Shown here: piece by piece, positions 1 through 9,200 of the stretch
Numbering within the stretch: the stretch's first letter is position 1
Layout: each line of letters starts with the position of its first letter
Origin: Cryobacterium sp. GrIS_2_6
GTDB lineage: Bacteria > Actinomycetota > Actinomycetes > Actinomycetales > Microbacteriaceae
DNA: 64,000 nt
Direction of reading: 5' to 3'
NCBI RefSeq assembly: GCF_035984545.1
Contig: NZ_JAXCHP010000001.1
Span: 3,162,001-3,226,000 of the forward strand
Made by a program: the position numbers and the translations under genes
The notes under the pieces: generated by a model
What the model was told of the DNA's origin: nothing
The model's input: the letters and a program-made list of their open reading frames with translations, nothing else
Database searches by the model: none

Positions 1-404
1 CGCGCGATCGCGGTCGGATCGGCGTCGTTCAGGAAGACGGTGAGGCGGTCGAACTCGTCCTGCTCGTTGATCTCTGCGGCGGAGCGGCGCAATGCATACA
101 GGGCGCGCAGCACCCCGCGGTTGGACTCGTGGGTCCACGGGATCGGGCCGTGTCCGCGCCAGCCGGCCTTGCGGAGGGCATCGAGGCCGCGGTGGTACCC
201 GACGCGGGCGAAGGCATAGGCCTCGATGGTGCGGCCTTCGAGGTGGGCGACATCCGCCAGCACGGCCCAGGCCAGTGAAGACGTCGGGTGCGCGGCGACG
301 AGGGACGGCAACGCGTGGCTTTCGGTACTCCGGAGCGCCGCGATCACCTCCGGTTCCGCGGGAAGGAGGGTCTCGGGCTGGTCAATCAAGTTTTCGCCGG
401 TCAC
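1..404 (-). CDS. DUF3151 family protein (C-terminus cut by window edge)
   Basis: The first 134 residues are visible, running off the left edge of the window. Motifs such as AHPTSSLAWAVLADVA, YHRGLDALRKAGWRGHG and IPWTHESNRGVLRALYAL match the DUF3151 family that is widespread in actinobacteria. The family is a small soluble helical protein of about 130-150 residues with no established function. The start is a GTG preceded by AGGA at a sensible distance; no in-frame ATG is available. Only the extreme C-terminus should be missing. The neighbouring tetR gene is transcribed in the same direction and ends 17 bp upstream. Confidence 0.85.
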   Translation of the reverse strand, partial: MTGENLIDQPETLLPAEPEVIAALRSTESHALPSLVAAHPTSSLAWAVLADVAHLEGRTIEAYAFARVGYHRGLDALRKAGWRGHGPIPWTHESNRGVLRALYALRRSAAEINEQDEFDRLTVFLNDADPTAIA

Positions 405-420
405 ACTCGATCCTAACGCG

Positions 421-1011
421 TCAGCGGATGCCGGGGGTCGGGTTCAATCGGCCGGAGAACGTCGCGAGCACCGCGGCGACAACCTCGGGCTGGGGCCGGC
501 CGGGCTCGAAGATGAGCCACTCGAGCCCCGCCATCAGGGTCGCGCCGAAGACGCTGCTTGCCATCAGGCCCGTCACGCCCCCCGTACCGGCCTCGTTCGG
601 CACCGCCTCCTCGATCGCCGCGGCGAATTCGGCGAGCGCCTGGTGGCGGAACGCGAACGAGGTCTCCTGCCAGGCCCGGTCGGTGCGGAAGATGTCACCG
701 GCCATCACCTTCGCGAGGGCCGTGTTCCCGGCGATCCGGCAGAGCAGCGTCGTGACGAGCGCCTCGATCGCGGCCCAGCCGTGCAGCCCGGTGCGCGCGG
801 AGCGCAGCGCTTCGGTGAGGGCGGCCATGCCCTCGGAGAGGAGGCCCTCGAAGATCTTGTCCTTGGACGCGAAGTTGTAATAGAGGCTGCCCTTGGCCAC
901 GCCGGCGCGCACGGCGACGTCGTCCATGGTCGTGCCCGAGATGCCGCGCTCGGCCGCGAGCGCGAGGGCGGCGTCGAAGATCAGGCGTTTCGTGCCGGTC
1001 ACCTGCGCCAT
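421..1011 (-). CDS. TetR/AcrR family transcriptional regulator
   Basis: This is a 196-residue TetR-family repressor. The N-terminal helix-turn-helix is at about residues 20-55, with the recognition-helix motif GVAKGSLYYNFASKDKIF. A ligand-binding helical domain follows, with the relatively conserved patch FEPGRPQPEVVAAVLATFSG near the C-terminus. I chose the ATG at 1011 over the one 18 bp upstream because GGGGAAG lies 6 nt before it. The gene diverges from the degenerate ABC gene and yhgE/pip. A perfect 16-bp palindrome lies 30 bp upstream and overlaps both promoters, so it most likely represses itself and the divergent pair. The ligand is unknown. Confidence 0.93.
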   Translation of the reverse strand: MAQVTGTKRLIFDAALALAAERGISGTTMDDVAVRAGVAKGSLYYNFASKDKIFEGLLSEGMAALTEALRSARTGLHGWAAIEALVTTLLCRIAGNTALAKVMAGDIFRTDRAWQETSFAFRHQALAEFAAAIEEAVPNEAGTGGVTGLMASSVFGATLMAGLEWLIFEPGRPQPEVVAAVLATFSGRLNPTPGIR

Positions 1012-1031
1012 GCGTCTTCCCCGATTCACTC

Positions 1032-1060
1032 TTGCTTCTGTACTGACTAGTCAGTATATT
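1032..1060 (+). promoter_or_regulatory. Promoter for the degenerate ABC gene and yhgE/pip, with TetR operator in the spacer
   Basis: On the + strand TTGCTT (1032-1037) and TATATT (1055-1060) are separated by exactly 17 bp. On the - strand TATACT (1058-1053) is a plausible -10 box for tetR. The perfect palindrome TACTGACTAGTCAGTA at 1041-1056 fills the + spacer and overlaps the tetR -10. Binding there should block both directions. Boxes and palindrome are read directly; repression is inferred. Confidence 0.75.
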
Positions 1061-1166
1061 GGAGAACAGCCCTCGACGCAATGAAGCACCCGGCCGCAGG
1101 ACGGCCGCCGGGAGCTCACTCACCACGTATCGGCACAGAGAATTATCGGCAATCGAAGGCAGAGTC

Positions 1167-1817
1167 ATGCGCGTCACCCTCTCCGCGGTCACCAAAGGCC
1201 CCAAAAGCTCCTCCCTCCCGAGCACGACGCTCGAATACCAGAGCGACACCGTCACCCTCGCGCGCGCCGCGACCGAGCGCCGACCCACCGTCCTCGGCCT
1301 CATCGCGAGCGGCCGGATGCGCCCGGACTCCGGCCAGGTGCTCCTCGACGACACCGTCGACTACTCGTCCATGCGCCGCCGGATCGCCCTCATTGACGCG
1401 CCCGGCGTCTGCGAGCCCGCCGCCGACCTGCCCGTCTCCGAGGTCGTCTCCGAGGAGCTCATGTTCGCCGGCCGCCCGGCCCACAGAGGCGCCGTGAAGC
1501 GGATGCTGGCCTCGCTCGACCTCGGAGACGAGGGCCGCACAAGCATCGCCGACCTCGACCCGGATGCGCGCATCCGCCTGTTGACGGAGCTCGCGGTGCT
1601 CCGCGACGGCGTCGAGGCCCTCGTGATCTGCTCGCCCGACCGGCACGGCGGCGACCCGCTGGGCTGGTGGCTGATCGCCAACGACCTCGCCGAGCGCGGC
1701 TACGCCGTGCTCGTCATCGCCGGAGATGCGTCGGCACACGCGATCGCGGCCCTCGAACCCGAACTGTTCGTCACAACGGCCGGGGATTCGGTCTCGATCG
1801 GAGCGGACACGCTGTGA
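1167..1817 (+). CDS. Degenerate ABC-transporter ATPase-like protein, partner of YhgE/Pip
   Basis: This 216-residue protein follows the layout of an ABC nucleotide-binding domain but lacks its catalytic motifs. The segment RPTVLGLIASGRMRPDSG aligns with the end of Walker A and the next strand of ABC ATPases, yet GxxGxGKST is replaced by RAATERRPT. The LSGGQ position reads DLDPDARIRLL, and the Walker B position reads VEALVICSPD without the usual DE pair. ATP hydrolysis therefore looks impossible. I chose ATG 1167, preceded by AAGGCAGAG, over an upstream ATG at 1059. Its TGA overlaps the GTG of yhgE/pip, so the two are translationally coupled. A regulatory or scaffold role is inference. Confidence 0.65.
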   Translation: MRVTLSAVTKGPKSSSLPSTTLEYQSDTVTLARAATERRPTVLGLIASGRMRPDSGQVLLDDTVDYSSMRRRIALIDAPGVCEPAADLPVSEVVSEELMFAGRPAHRGAVKRMLASLDLGDEGRTSIADLDPDARIRLLTELAVLRDGVEALVICSPDRHGGDPLGWWLIANDLAERGYAVLVIAGDASAHAIAALEPELFVTTAGDSVSIGADTL

Positions 1818-4174
1818 AGGTATTCCGCATGGTCAGGGCCGAACTCGACCGCCTGACCGCAACCGTGATGTCCCGGGTCGCCCTGTGCGCCCTGTTGCTC
1901 GTACCCGTGCTCTACGGCGGCCTATATCTCTGGGCCAACCAGGACCCGTACGCCGGCCTCGACCGGGTGCCCGTCGCGCTCGTGGTCGCAGACACCGGGA
2001 CGGTCATCGACAACGTGAGCCACAACTACGGCGACGACATCGCGACCGAACTCTCCGACGCCGGCGCCTTCCAGTGGCACCGCGTCTCCGCGGCGACCGC
2101 AGAGGCCGGTGTCGCCGACGCGAGCTACGACTTCAGCGTGACCATACCCGCCGACTTCTCCGAGGGCATCGCATCCTCGGCCACGTCGACACCGCGGAAG
2201 TCGGTGATCACCCTCACCACGAACGACACGAACAGCTACCTCGCCTCGACGATCGGCGGCCAGGCCGCGACGAAGATCCGGGAGGCCATCGTCTCGAAGG
2301 TCAATGAGGAAGCGGCCGACCGGCTCCTGATCGGCTTGTCCGACGTGCGCTCGAGCCTCGTCACGGCCGCGGACGGCGCAACCAAGCTGACGGATGGCGC
2401 GACGACCGCCTCCGACGGAAGCGCGAGCCTCGCAACCGGTGCCGCCCAGCTCTCGAGCGGCGTTGGCGTCCTCGCCTCCGGCCTCGGCCAGCTCGCGACC
2501 GGAACGAGCGCCCTCGCCACCGGCGCGGGCAGCCTCGCGACCGGAACCAGCACCCTCGCAGCAGGGGCAGGGACCCTCGCGTCCGGTACCAGCCAGCTCT
2601 CGAGCGGGGCCAGGAGCCTCGCCGCAGGGACCGCGACGCTCGCGACCGGCGCGGGCCAGGTGTCCGCGGGGGCGACGAAGGTCTCCGGTGGCGCCGCGGA
2701 CCTCGCGGCCGGGACGAAGACGCTTGCGACAGGCACCGCCACGCTCTCCGCAGGGGCGAGCGGCGTTGCCGCAGGAACCGCGAAGCTCGCAGCCGGAGCC
2801 CCCAAGCTGTCGACGGCGACCGGCGCGACGAGCTCGACCCTCGCCACCGCGGCCACAGACCTCAGCACCGCGCGGACCAACATCGCGGCCACGCTCGCGT
2901 CGACGACCACGCTGACCGCAGCCCAGATCAAGGCGATCGTGGACGAACTCAACCCGGTCAGTACGGGGGTCGGCACGGCCGGCGCGTATGCCGATGGTGT
3001 CGACGCGACCGTGAAGACCCTGGTCACCGACAGCGTCACTCTCAACACGGGTGCGGGCGACGTCGCCGACGGCGCAGCAACCGCCGCCAAGGGAGCCTCC
3101 ACCGCCGCGACCGGCGCGGCAACCCTCGCCGCAGGGGCCGCACAGACCGCGGCCGGCGCGAGCAGCGTCGCGACCGGCGCAACCGACGCCGCCGCAGGGG
3201 CCGCGAAACTCGCGTCCGGCGCGAGCGACGCCTCGACCGGTGCGGCGAAGCTCGCGACCGGTGCCGGCTCCGCGGCATCCGGGGCCGCTGACCTCGCGAC
3301 CGGGGCCGGCACGGTCAACGACGGCGCAGCATCCGCCGCCGCCGGAGCGGGCACCGCGGCTACCGGCGCCGCGAGCCTCGCCACCGGCGCGACGAGCCTC
3401 AACAGCGGGCTCATCACCCTTCAGTCCGGCGCGGGCGTGCTGCGCGACGGCCTCGCGAACGGGGTGACGAGCATCCCGAATTCGGACGCGCAGACCCGCA
3501 CCCTGCAGGGCTCGACGATCGCCGACCCGGTGTCGCTCACGACCGCTGCCGTCACCTCCGCCGGGACGTATGGCGCCGGCATGGCCCCGTTCTTCGCGAG
3601 CCTCGCCGGCTGGATCGGCATCTATGCGTTGTTCCTGATCGTGAAGCCGGTCTCCCGCCGGGCGATTACGGCCCTGCACTCCCCGCTCAAGATCACCCTC
3701 GCCGGCTGGCTCACCCCGGGCCTGCTCGGCCTCGTGCAGATGGCGGCGCTCTTCGGCATCCTCGCCGGGATCCTGCACTTCGAGGTGCACAACCCGGTCG
3801 GCACCTACGGGATGATGGGGCTCGCCGCCCTCGCCTTCGCGGCGATCATCCTGGCGCTCAACGTGTGGCTCGGCAGCGTCGGCCAGTTCGTCGGGCTCGT
3901 GCTCATGGTGATCCAGCTCGTCACCGCCGGCGGAACCTTCCCGTGGCAGACCCTGCCGGCGCCGCTCGCGTGGCTGCATCACGTGGTGCCGATGAGTTAC
4001 GCGGTCGACGGCATCCGCCAGCTGATGTACGGCGGCAACCCGGCCACGGCCTGGGCGGATGCCGGGGTACTGCTCCTCTGGGTCGTCGGCGGCCTCGTGC
4101 TGGCCGCGATCGGGGTGACCCGGATGACACACTTCCGTACCCTCCGCGACCTGCGCCCCAGCCTGATCGGCTGA
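1814..4174 (+). CDS. YhgE/Pip-type membrane protein with long Ala/Gly/Thr repeat domain
   Basis: This 786-residue protein has one transmembrane helix near residues 19-40, a large extracytoplasmic domain, and five or so helices from about residue 595 to the end. That is the layout of YhgE/Pip (phage infection protein) and related ABC-2-like exporters. Residues about 185-570 are dozens of 7-residue units of the form LATGAGS, interrupted near 370-430 by a non-repetitive stretch. In the family this region is thought to form a long helical or coiled stalk. The GTG start overlaps the upstream stop (GTGA). Family members are linked to phage adsorption, secretion or lipid transport; the substrate here is unknown. 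Confidence 0.88.
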   Translation: MKVFRMVRAELDRLTATVMSRVALCALLLVPVLYGGLYLWANQDPYAGLDRVPVALVVADTGTVIDNVSHNYGDDIATELSDAGAFQWHRVSAATAEAGVADASYDFSVTIPADFSEGIASSATSTPRKSVITLTTNDTNSYLASTIGGQAATKIREAIVSKVNEEAADRLLIGLSDVRSSLVTAADGATKLTDGATTASDGSASLATGAAQLSSGVGVLASGLGQLATGTSALATGAGSLATGTSTLAAGAGTLASGTSQLSSGARSLAAGTATLATGAGQVSAGATKVSGGAADLAAGTKTLATGTATLSAGASGVAAGTAKLAAGAPKLSTATGATSSTLATAATDLSTARTNIAATLASTTTLTAAQIKAIVDELNPVSTGVGTAGAYADGVDATVKTLVTDSVTLNTGAGDVADGAATAAKGASTAATGAATLAAGAAQTAAGASSVATGATDAAAGAAKLASGASDASTGAAKLATGAGSAASGAADLATGAGTVNDGAASAAAGAGTAATGAASLATGATSLNSGLITLQSGAGVLRDGLANGVTSIPNSDAQTRTLQGSTIADPVSLTTAAVTSAGTYGAGMAPFFASLAGWIGIYALFLIVKPVSRRAITALHSPLKITLAGWLTPGLLGLVQMAALFGILAGILHFEVHNPVGTYGMMGLAALAFAAIILALNVWLGSVGQFVGLVLMVIQLVTAGGTFPWQTLPAPLAWLHHVVPMSYAVDGIRQLMYGGNPATAWADAGVLLLWVVGGLVLAAIGVTRMTHFRTLRDLRPSLIG

Positions 4175-4589
4175 CCCGCCGGCCGGCTCGCCGGCGGCGG
4201 TCGGCCCGGCGGTCGGTCGGCTGGCGCCCGCGCCGGTTTGCGCAGGCCGTTCCCGAAACGGCGGGCGCGGCTTGAAGAAACCGGCGCGCCCGTGAACCGC
4301 AGCGGGCAACAACGGGCAACGGATGCTCCCACCCCGACCCCCAGCATCCGCCCGGCCTGAACATCCCGGCATTCACTCCCGCGAGCCCACGACCGCGCCC
4401 ATTTGCGCAGGCCGCACCCGAAACGGCGGGCGCGGCTTGCCGAAACCGGCGCGGCCGCGAACACGAACCGGCGCGGCTTGCCGAAACCGGCGCGGCCGTC
4501 GCGTCATCAGGGCGCGGGCTGCGCAAACCGGCGCGACCGTCGCGCAATCAGGGCGCGGCTTGCCGAAACCGCCGCGGCGGCGGCCGGGC
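4175..4589. repeat. Intergenic tract with 41-bp-period direct repeats
   Basis: This 415-bp gap separates two convergent genes. A unit beginning GCGCGGCTTGCCGAAACCGG recurs with starts at 4430, 4471, 4512 and 4553, a period of exactly 41 bp. A diverged copy starts at 4265, 165 bp (about four periods) upstream. The segment before the first two array starts is also duplicated (TTTGCGCAGGCCG at about 4237 and 4402). Each unit carries short inverted repeats (GCGCGG, CCGGCGCGG). No convincing gene, promoter or RNA is visible. The repeats look like a tandemly amplified palindromic intergenic element. Confidence 0.7.
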
Positions 4590-5714
4590 TCAGTGGGTCG
4601 AGAGGGTCGACCAGCGGAGCAGGGCGGCGGCCCCGCTCCCGCCGGGCAGCTCCCCCGGCGACACCACGACCACGCGCGCGTCGGTGAGCAACGCGGCACG
4701 GACGAGCGCGTCTGCGGCAGGCACGGTTCCGAGAACCGCCGCGCCCAGGGCATCCGCTTCGGTCGACGCCACCCAGGGCTCGCGGTCGAGCGCGAGCAGG
4801 GTCGCCTCGGGCAGCGCTCCCGAAGCGAGCAGCAGCACCTCGACCTGGCCCTGCTGCAGCTCGCGCACAACGGCAGCGAAGTCGGCCTCGACGAGACCTT
4901 CGTCGCGCCCGGTGTCGAGGCGTTCGAGGGCGTCGTACTCGTCCTGGGCGAGGATCGCGGCAAGGTGCCGGTCGAGGTCGGCTTCGAGTTCATCGGTCGT
5001 TGCGCCGCCTTGGCGGGTGTTCGTCGGCACCACGGCGAGGATGTCCCTGCTCGCGGGGGCGAGCTGGGCGACCAACAACTGCCGCGCGCGCACGTCCCCG
5101 GTGAGCATCAGCAGCTCCGCACCGCTCGTGCGCACCATCTCGTCGATCGCGTCGGCGATCTGGCCCTCGTTGCGCTTCCAGATCTCCTCGGTGTCGCGCT
5201 GGTACCGCGAGTTGGAGAGGAATCCTCCCCGCACCTTGGTGATGTACTCGGTGTCGCCCTCGATCTCCTCCTCGGCGACCGCGCCGGTGCGGCTGAGCCG
5301 GAACTGCCGGATCTCGCCTCCGTCACGCCCGACCTCGGCGATGATGTAGGTCAGGTCGCGCGGTCGCTGGGTGAGCAGCGGCAGCAGGCACGGCACCGGC
5401 CCGTGCGAGACGATCAGCTCGCCGAGCGGTTCGCCGGGCAGCAGCTCGTCGAGTTCGATGAGGCCGTCCCGCACCACGAGCAGCCGGCTCACCTTGCCCG
5501 GCCTGCCGGGCGGTTCCTCGATCCGGTCGATCACGACGTCGGCGTCGGCCTCGGGGGCACCGGCATCGGCCAGCGCCTCGCGCACGGAGCGATGACGCAG
5601 GCTCGAGGTGTGTCTCGGATCCTCACGGACCTGGGTGACGTCGACGTAAACGGTGGATGCGCTTCCGGGCCGGCGGTAGAGCTCCGCGAGGCCCTCGTTT
5701 CCAAAGTCAGCCAT
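4590..5714 (-). CDS. Rv2629-type eRF1/Pelota-like ribosome-associated protein
   Basis: This 374-residue protein resembles the actinobacterial Rv2629 family (bacterial eRF1-like, baeRF). Recognisable parts are the N-terminal LYRRPGSASTVYVDVTQ, a central domain with YIIAEVGRDGGEIRQFRL and KVRGGFLSNSRYQRDTEEIW, and a C-terminal eL30-like domain (VEVLLLASGALPEATLL). The family is structurally related to archaeal/eukaryotic eRF1 and Pelota; the ribosome hibernation factor Balon comes from the same superfamily. No GGQ loop is visible, which argues against peptide release. The ATG at 5714 is preceded by GAGAAGGGA. A role in stalled or dormant ribosomes is inferred from the family. Confidence 0.8.
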   Translation of the reverse strand: MADFGNEGLAELYRRPGSASTVYVDVTQVREDPRHTSSLRHRSVREALADAGAPEADADVVIDRIEEPPGRPGKVSRLLVVRDGLIELDELLPGEPLGELIVSHGPVPCLLPLLTQRPRDLTYIIAEVGRDGGEIRQFRLSRTGAVAEEEIEGDTEYITKVRGGFLSNSRYQRDTEEIWKRNEGQIADAIDEMVRTSGAELLMLTGDVRARQLLVAQLAPASRDILAVVPTNTRQGGATTDELEADLDRHLAAILAQDEYDALERLDTGRDEGLVEADFAAVVRELQQGQVEVLLLASGALPEATLLALDREPWVASTEADALGAAVLGTVPAADALVRAALLTDARVVVVSPGELPGGSGAAALLRWSTLSTH

Positions 5715-5818
5715 TGACCCGGGTCCCTTCTCGCTATCCGGGTTCCCCCACACGCGGGAACCCTGTCTCGCCACGGTAGACCCGCGCACGGCCGTCCACA
5801 AGACACCCGGCATCCGCT

Positions 5819-5879
5819 CGCGAAAGCGGGTGAATCGTCGGTCTGGGCAGGCGTAACCGACGATTCACCCGCTTTCGCG
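5819..5879. repeat. Dispersed palindromic element, copy 1
   Basis: Perfect 23-bp inverted arms at 5819-5841 and 5857-5879 flank a 15-nt loop. The arm starts CGCGAAAGCGGGTGAATCGT. The same arms recur at 22800 and 30750 with different loops. It lies 14 bp beyond the stop codon of the NTF2-fold gene and 105 bp upstream of the eRF1-like start. It could form a strong RNA hairpin in either direction. Confidence 0.92.
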
Positions 5880-5893
5880 GACGGACTACGGGG

Positions 5894-6262
5894 CTAGACG
5901 GGGCTTTGCTGGTGCAGGGCCACGCACCAGCCGCCGTTCTGGAACACGTAGGTGGTCGCGGCGGACGTCTCGACGGTTTCGTCGCCGCGGCGGGTGACAA
6001 GCCGGTAGACGAGGATGCCCGCGCGATCGTTGATCCGGATCACGGCGGGGTCGTGCAGCTCGTAGCTGTCGAGCGGCGCGAGCGCCTCGAAGAACGCGGC
6101 TACCGCGTCCCTCGCGACCACATCCCCCGGGAGCACCAATAGGGCATCGCGCGTCATCGTGCGCCAGTAATAGTCCCCGGCGCGGCGGGCAAGGATCGCG
6201 TCCCAGCCCTCGTGCTCTTCGTGCAGCAGGCGGGCGGGCAGATCGTCAGTGATCGCAGTCAT
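5894..6262 (-). CDS. SnoaL/DUF4440-like NTF2-fold protein
   Basis: This 122-residue protein has the features of the small SnoaL-like/DUF4440 branch of the NTF2 superfamily. These include an N-terminal helix with WDAILARRAGDYYWRTM, the DALLVLPGDVVARDAVAAFF segment, and strands ending TTYVFQNGGWCVALHQQSPV. The family comprises small cone-shaped barrels that act as isomerases, dehydratases or ligand binders. No catalytic residue set can be assigned here. There is no signal peptide, so it should be cytosolic. The ATG start has no strong Shine-Dalgarno. The function is open. Confidence 0.75.
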   Translation of the reverse strand: MTAITDDLPARLLHEEHEGWDAILARRAGDYYWRTMTRDALLVLPGDVVARDAVAAFFEALAPLDSYELHDPAVIRINDRAGILVYRLVTRRGDETVETSAATTYVFQNGGWCVALHQQSPV

Positions 6263-6278
6263 AATGCAACGCTAGCCC

Positions 6279-9200
6279 CTATTCGGCACGCTGGGCGCGG
6301 CGTCGGCGACTCGTGAGGACGAGCGCGGCACCGAGCAGGAGGGCGAGCAGGGCGAGGAGTCCGACCGGGAGGGTGATTCCGGTGTGCGCGAGGGCCTTCA
6401 GGACGGTCGCGGAGTCGCTCGCCTGGGCCGCTGGGGCGGTCGGGTCGGCGTAGAGGCTGTGCGCGGTGACCGTGTTGACCACGGTCGGGAACGCGGTGGC
6501 CAGCACGGACACCGTGATCGTGACCGTGCGGGTCGCCCCGACAGGGAGCGCGCCGGCGAAGGTGCACGTGACCAGCGCCGCGTCGGACCCGGGTGCGCCC
6601 GAGGCGGAATCCCCCGTGCCGTCGGACACTGCGGCGCAGGTCACGTCGTCGCCGTGGCCGGCGACGTAGCTGAGCCCGGCCGGGAGCACGTCGACCACGG
6701 TGAATCCGCCCGGGTCTGCCGTGGCTCCGGTGTTCGTGACCGAGACGAGGTAGTCCAGGTTCGATCCGATGATGGCCTGCCCGGTGTGGTGCTTCGTCAC
6801 GGCGAGACTCACCAGCGGGGCGACGCCGAGCGGATCGGTCGCCGAGTTGTTTGCCGGGTCCGGGTCGGGGGTGACCGCGGTGACGGCGGCGGCGTTCGTG
6901 ACCGTCGGGAACGACCGTGCGTCGACGAGGGCGCTCACGACGAGGGTCGGCGCGTCCGCGCCGGGGGCGACGGGCGTCGCGAGCGTGCACGAGACATCCG
7001 TTGCGCCGATGGGGGTGGACGCCGCGGCCGAGCACGACCACGCCGGGTCACTGCCCGCGCTGTCGACCCAGGTGAGCCCGACCGGGAGGGTGTCGATCAC
7101 ACGGACCCCGACGGCGCTGGACGGTCCTGCGTTGGAGACAGTGAGGGTGAATGCGGTCGGAGCGCCGATCGCGCCTGAGCCGGTGTGGGTCTTCACAAGG
7201 TGCAGGTCGGCGCTGCGGGCGAAGAGCACCCGCACGGGGCTCGGGTTGTTGACGAGTGTGGACTCCGTTGTCGGTGTCGCGGCGATCGCGGGGTTGTCGA
7301 GCGTGACGGCACCGAGAGTCGGGTCCGTGTTCACCGTGATCGAGAGCGCGGTCGCCGTGCCGCCGGCGGCGAGGCCTGTGCTCCCGTCACCGAGAGTGCA
7401 GGTGACGACCTGCGGGGCGCTGGCGGCAACGGCACTCGCGACGCAGATCCAGCCCACCGTGTTCGAACGGTACCGGAGCCCGGCCGGCAGGGTGTCGGTG
7501 ATCGTGATCGGACCGATGGCGTCCGAGGGGCCGACGTTACGCAGCGCGAAGTCGAAGACGACGTCGGCGCCCGCGAGGGGGGTCACTGTCGCGGTCGACT
7601 GGTTCAGCTCGAGGTCGGCGATCGCGACAACTTTCACGGGCACGGTGTCGGTGTCCGTGTGGGCGGATGAGCGGCTGTCGGTCCATCCGACGGTCGCGGT
7701 GTTGACCGCGCGGGTGCCGTCAGGCACCGCTGCAGCAACGGATGCCGTGACACTGATCACGGAGTTCGTCACGCCGAGCTGGGCGCGGGTGCAGCTAAGG
7801 CTGGCCAGGACGCAGGTCCAGCCGGCGCCGCTGATCGCGGTGGCGGTGAAACCGGCCGGAAGAGTGTCGGCGACCGTGAGCGCATCCGCGGTCGACGGAC
7901 CGGCGTTGGTGACCGTCAGGGCGTAGCCGATGCTGCCACCGGCGGTGACGGTGCGAGCGGACGGCACAATCGTCTTGACGATCGTGACGTCGGCGTGCGT
8001 GGTCACGTCGGTCGGGTCGCTCGCGGAGTCGGGGTGCGCGTTCGGCGTTGGCTCGTCGAGAACCCCGGTCACGTCCGCGACGTTGGTGAAGCCGGCGGGC
8101 CCGGCGTTCGCCGGGATGCCGACGGTCACGGAGACGACGCCTGCCGTGGCTCCCACGGGAAGGATGCTCGTGCTCGTGCACGTCACATCCTGTCCGACGG
8201 GTGCAGCGCAGGTCCAGTCGCCGCCGCCATCCGCGCCCCGGGCGACCAGCCCTGCCGGGATGTGGTCGGTCACGACGGTGCCTGCCGGAGCGTCCGACGG
8301 GCCGTGGTTGGTCACCGAGAGGGAGTACGTCAGGTCTGTGCCTGCCGTCACGGCGCCGGCGGGGTGGGTCTTCGTGATTCCCAGATCGGCCTTGCCGGTC
8401 AGTCCGGTGTTGGTGTTGCCGCTCGCGTCGGGGGCGTTGTCTGCTCCTGCGGTCGCGGTGTTGACGATGGAACCGGTGAGGCCGCTCGGCACCGCGACCA
8501 CGACGTCGACAGTCTGGGTGGCCCCGGCGCCGGGCTGCAGGGTGCCCGTGAGGACGCACCCGATGGTCGAGGGAGTGGTGCTGGTCTCGGTGCAGGTCCA
8601 GGCGCCGGGGGTACCGGTCGCGAGCCGCACAAAGGTCAGGCCGTCGGGCAGCGCGTCGGTGATCCGCACGTTGCGGGCGTCGGCGCGGCCGGTGTTCGCG
8701 ACGACGAAGCGGTAGGTCGCATCCGTTCCGGGCACGAGCTGGGCATCCTGCAGGGTCTTCGCGATCGAGAGCGTTGTTGCGCTCCCGACCGGGGTCCTCG
8801 GTGCGGAGCTGTTATTGGCCGGGTTCGGGTCGGGCGTCGTCCCTGCGACGGCAGCCGTGTTGGTGAGGCTGCCGGTGAAGTCGGAGTCGATCGTGGCGGT
8901 CACGGTCAGGCGCGAGGTCGCGGAGAGCGCGAGGCCGCCCGCGGAGACACAGGTCACCGGGGTCGCGGCGGTGGTGCAGGTCCAGCCGGTTCCCGTGACC
9001 GAGACGGCGGAGAGGTGCCCGGGCAGGGTGTCGGTCACGGTGATCGGCCCGACAGAGGTCGACGGACCCGCGTTGGTGACGTCGATGGTCCAGGTCGCCG
9101 TGTCGCCGGCGGCGAAGACGCCACTGGCGAGCTTGGTGATGCCGAGGTCTGCGCTCGTGGTCACCGTGCTCGTCGCGCTCGCGGTGTTGTTGCCGAGGAG

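Noticed and set aside
1922..4372. Long open frames on the - strand opposite yhgE/pip
   Set aside because: They mirror the Ala/Gly repeat DNA in a high-GC region, have biased composition and no ribosome sites; shadows of the real gene.
4430..4580. CRISPR-like spacing of the 41-bp repeats
   Set aside because: Conserved part is about 28 bp, leaving only about 13 bp between copies; the copies are diverged, the gaps resemble each other, and no cas gene is present.
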